NCBI GenBank assembly: GCA_013138675.1
Contig: WTCH01000196.1
Span: 1 to 7,642 of the forward strand
Direction of reading: 5' to 3'
DNA length: 7,642 bases
From: Woeseiaceae bacterium
GTDB lineage: Bacteria > Pseudomonadota > Gammaproteobacteria > Steroidobacterales > Woeseiaceae
A program made the translations under genes and the position numbers. Below are positions 6,343 through 7,642 of this stretch, in pieces. The stretch's first letter is position 1. Every line of letters starts with the position of its first letter. Under the pieces are notes generated by a model. It made no database searches, was not told the DNA's origin, and worked only from the letters and a program-made list of their open reading frames with translations.

Positions 6343-6372
6343 GGCCCGTACGACCGCTCAGCTGTACGGGCC
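6343..6372 (-). promoter_or_regulatory. Perfect 9-bp inverted repeat between hpf and ptsN
   Basis: GGCCCGTAC (6343-6351) and GTACGGGCC (6364-6372) are exact inverted copies separated by a 12-nt loop. They fill most of the 65-bp gap between the hpf stop and the ptsN start. In the leftward transcript this forms a GC-rich hairpin, 26 nt ahead of the ptsN ATG. Only three T's follow it (TTTCACC), so it is a poor intrinsic terminator; it may be a partial attenuator, an RNA-processing or stability element, or a protein-binding operator. The structure is plain in the sequence; its function is not. Confidence 0.6.
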
Positions 6373-6382
6373 GGATACGGGA

Positions 6383-6700
6383 TCAGTATTTTATTTTATG
6401 CGCTTCTTTGGCGCGATGATCGCCGAGCTTCTCTTTGTATTTTCTTACCCGGCGTTCAAGTTTATCTACGAGGCCGTCAATAGCGGCGTACATATCTTCT
6501 TCGGTGTTGTCAGCATAAATCGTACCACCGTTTACATTTACTCGGGCTTCCGCCTTGTGGCGCAGTTTCTCGACCGTAAGGACACAGCTCACGTTAGACA
6601 CGAGGTCAAAGTGGCGTTCAATTTTTTCGATCTTTGTTTCGACGTATCCTCGGAGGGCATCGGTAACTTCGATGTGATGGCCTGAAACATTCAATTGCAT
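6383..6700 (-). CDS. hpf: Ribosome hibernation promoting factor, short form
   Basis: This 105-residue protein of the HPF/YfiA family binds the 30S decoding channel in stationary phase or under starvation and, in the short form, promotes 100S ribosome dimers. The family start MQLNVSGHHIEVTDALRGYV is followed by KIEKIERHFD, the strand with ARVNVNGGTIYAD, and the helix EDMYAAIDGLVDKLERRVRKYKEK. This is the whole S30AE domain with a short basic tail. There is no C-terminal dimerisation domain, so it is the short type. The ATG at 6700 was chosen because GGGAG lies 6 nt upstream; an in-frame GTG at 6715 would add only five residues and would place the Shine-Dalgarno inside the gene. The gene follows rpoN by 82 bp and precedes ptsN, the normal proteobacterial order. 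Confidence 0.95.
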   Translation of the reverse strand: MQLNVSGHHIEVTDALRGYVETKIEKIERHFDLVSNVSCVLTVEKLRHKAEARVNVNGGTIYADNTEEDMYAAIDGLVDKLERRVRKYKEKLGDHRAKEAHKIKY

Positions 6701-6706
6701 AGTGAT

Positions 6707-6711
6707 CTCCC
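6707..6711 (-). promoter_or_regulatory. Shine-Dalgarno of hpf
   Basis: GGGAG on the minus strand lies 6 nt before the ATG at 6700. It decides this start over the in-frame GTG at 6715. It is the strongest ribosome-binding site in the leftward cluster, consistent with a high need for HPF. Confidence 0.75.
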
Positions 6712-6782
6712 ACACGTTTTGTTACGGATTCAGATTACAAGTAGCTCAGTTCTCCTTCTGTACGGGTCTTACGCATTATCCG

Positions 6783-7642
6783 TCATGCCGAGCGTTGCCT
6801 GCGCTCGCTCGACGAGGGGATATTCATAGCTTCACGGTACTTCGCCACGGTCCGCCTGGCAACTGTAATGCCGTCCTCAGCCAGTACATTGGCGATCTTG
6901 CTGTCGCTGAGTGGCTTGCCGGGATTCTCAGCACCGATGAGCTTGCGAATCTTGGCTCGAACAGACGTTGATGACTGATCCTCGCCATCCGCCGATGACA
7001 GGTGCGATGAGAAAAAGTACTTGAACTCGAAAACGCCGCGTGGCGTGTGCATGTACTTGTTTGTTGTCACGCGAGAAATCGTCGATTCGTGCATTCCGAT
7101 TTCTTCCGCGACATCGCGCAATACCATGGGTTTCATGGCTTCGTCACCATGTTCAAGAAATGCGGTCTGACGGGTGACAATACAAGTGGCAACCTTCATC
7201 AATGTTTCGTTGCGAATTTCGAGGCTGCGAATCAGCCAGCGTGCTTCCTGCAACTGTGACCGCAGTACTGCGTGGTCGCCGCTGCCGCGCAGCAGGCGAG
7301 CATATTGTTGATTGACTGATAGTCGCGGAATGCCTGTTGCACTGATCTCGACTTGCCAGTGGTCGTCTATTTTGCGCACGAACACATCCGGGATGACGTA
7401 CTCGGCAGCAGCCGGGCTGACGGCAAGACCGGGTTTCGGGTTGCAGCTCTTGATCAGTGCCAGTGCGTCATGCAGATCCTCATCGGTCGTACGCAGATCC
7501 CTGCGCATTTCACCGAAACTCTGGCTCGCAATCAGGTCGAGGTGATTTTGCGCCAGTTCGACGGCCAGTTCGAGGCCGGGCGTCGTGGTGTCCAGTTGCC
7601 TGAGTTGCAGGATAATGCACTCGGAAATCGAGCGAGCGCCTA
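6783..7642 (-). CDS. rpoN: RNA polymerase sigma-54 factor, 5'-truncated by window edge
   Basis: The frame stays open to the right edge of the window, giving 286 C-terminal residues; the glutamine-rich activator-contact region and the start lie outside. The visible part begins in the core-binding domain (ARSISECIILQLRQLD, then LKSCNPKPG-like text reading LIKSCNPKPGLA). It continues through the helix-turn-helix with ESTISRVTTNKYMHTPRGVF (about 7030-7100). It ends with the diagnostic RpoN box ARRTVAKYRE (6831-6860), which recognises the -24 element. Sigma-54 needs AAA+ enhancer-binding proteins to melt promoters and drives nitrogen, motility and stress genes. No frameshift or lost motif is seen. 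It is the first visible gene of the leftward block; outside the window lptB would be the usual upstream neighbour in this phylum, which is not visible here. An internal ATG at 7508 is not the start because family sequence continues upstream of it. Confidence 0.97.
   Translation of the reverse strand, partial: GARSISECIILQLRQLDTTTPGLELAVELAQNHLDLIASQSFGEMRRDLRTTDEDLHDALALIKSCNPKPGLAVSPAAAEYVIPDVFVRKIDDHWQVEISATGIPRLSVNQQYARLLRGSGDHAVLRSQLQEARWLIRSLEIRNETLMKVATCIVTRQTAFLEHGDEAMKPMVLRDVAEEIGMHESTISRVTTNKYMHTPRGVFEFKYFFSSHLSSADGEDQSSTSVRAKIRKLIGAENPGKPLSDSKIANVLAEDGITVARRTVAKYREAMNIPSSSERRQRSA

Noticed and set aside
6343..6372. The hpf-ptsN inverted repeat as a standard rho-independent terminator
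   Set aside because: Neither strand has a T-run after the stem (TTTCACC on the leftward transcript), and ptsN-rapZ have no obvious promoter of their own downstream of it.
1..7642. Mobile elements, CRISPR arrays, tRNA or rRNA genes, toxin-antitoxin or phage-defence genes
   Set aside because: No spaced repeats, transposase-like or RNA-gene-like sequence was seen; nearly the whole window is covered by well-recognised housekeeping-type genes.

Overview
The window looks like an ordinary chromosomal segment from a gammaproteobacterium of moderate GC content. The main evidence is the leftward block rpoN - hpf - ptsN - rapZ, a classic proteobacterial sigma-54/nitrogen-PTS locus, with protein motifs typical of the family in each gene. 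The genus cannot be read from the sequence. No mobile element, tRNA, rRNA, CRISPR array or phage gene is visible, and nothing clearly points to a new biological system.

Layout. Positions 1-1788 (+ strand) hold the 3' part of a MoxR-type AAA+ ATPase, followed 9 bp later by a complete VWA (CoxE-type) protein. This is an ATPase/metal-binding-adaptor pair thought to act as a chaperone for maturing protein complexes. Positions 1785-2315 (- strand) encode a PrxQ/Bcp-type peroxiredoxin with what looks like an export signal. A 72-bp divergent intergenic region separates it from a patatin-like phospholipase at 2388-3608 (+ strand). Positions 3605-7642 (- strand) form a probable operon, in transcription order: rpoN (5' end outside the window), hpf, ptsN, rapZ, mgtE.

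How the genes relate. In the leftward block, sigma-54 directs nitrogen- and stress-related transcription, HPF makes hibernating 100S ribosomes, EIIA-Ntr is a regulatory phosphocarrier, and RapZ is an RNA-binding regulator of amino-sugar synthesis in enteric bacteria. MgtE is a Mg2+ channel with cytosolic sensor domains. ptsN and rapZ overlap by 10 bp, and rapZ has no visible Shine-Dalgarno, which suggests translational coupling. The usual HPr/NPr (and in some lineages HprK, EIIA-Man and EI) genes are absent between rapZ and mgtE.

Both convergent junctions (VWA/peroxiredoxin and patatin/mgtE) overlap by exactly 4 bp with interlocking stop codons. Transcription from each side must therefore end inside the opposing gene, unless terminators lie within the coding sequences. 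The main unexplained non-coding structure is a perfect 9-bp inverted repeat between hpf and ptsN.
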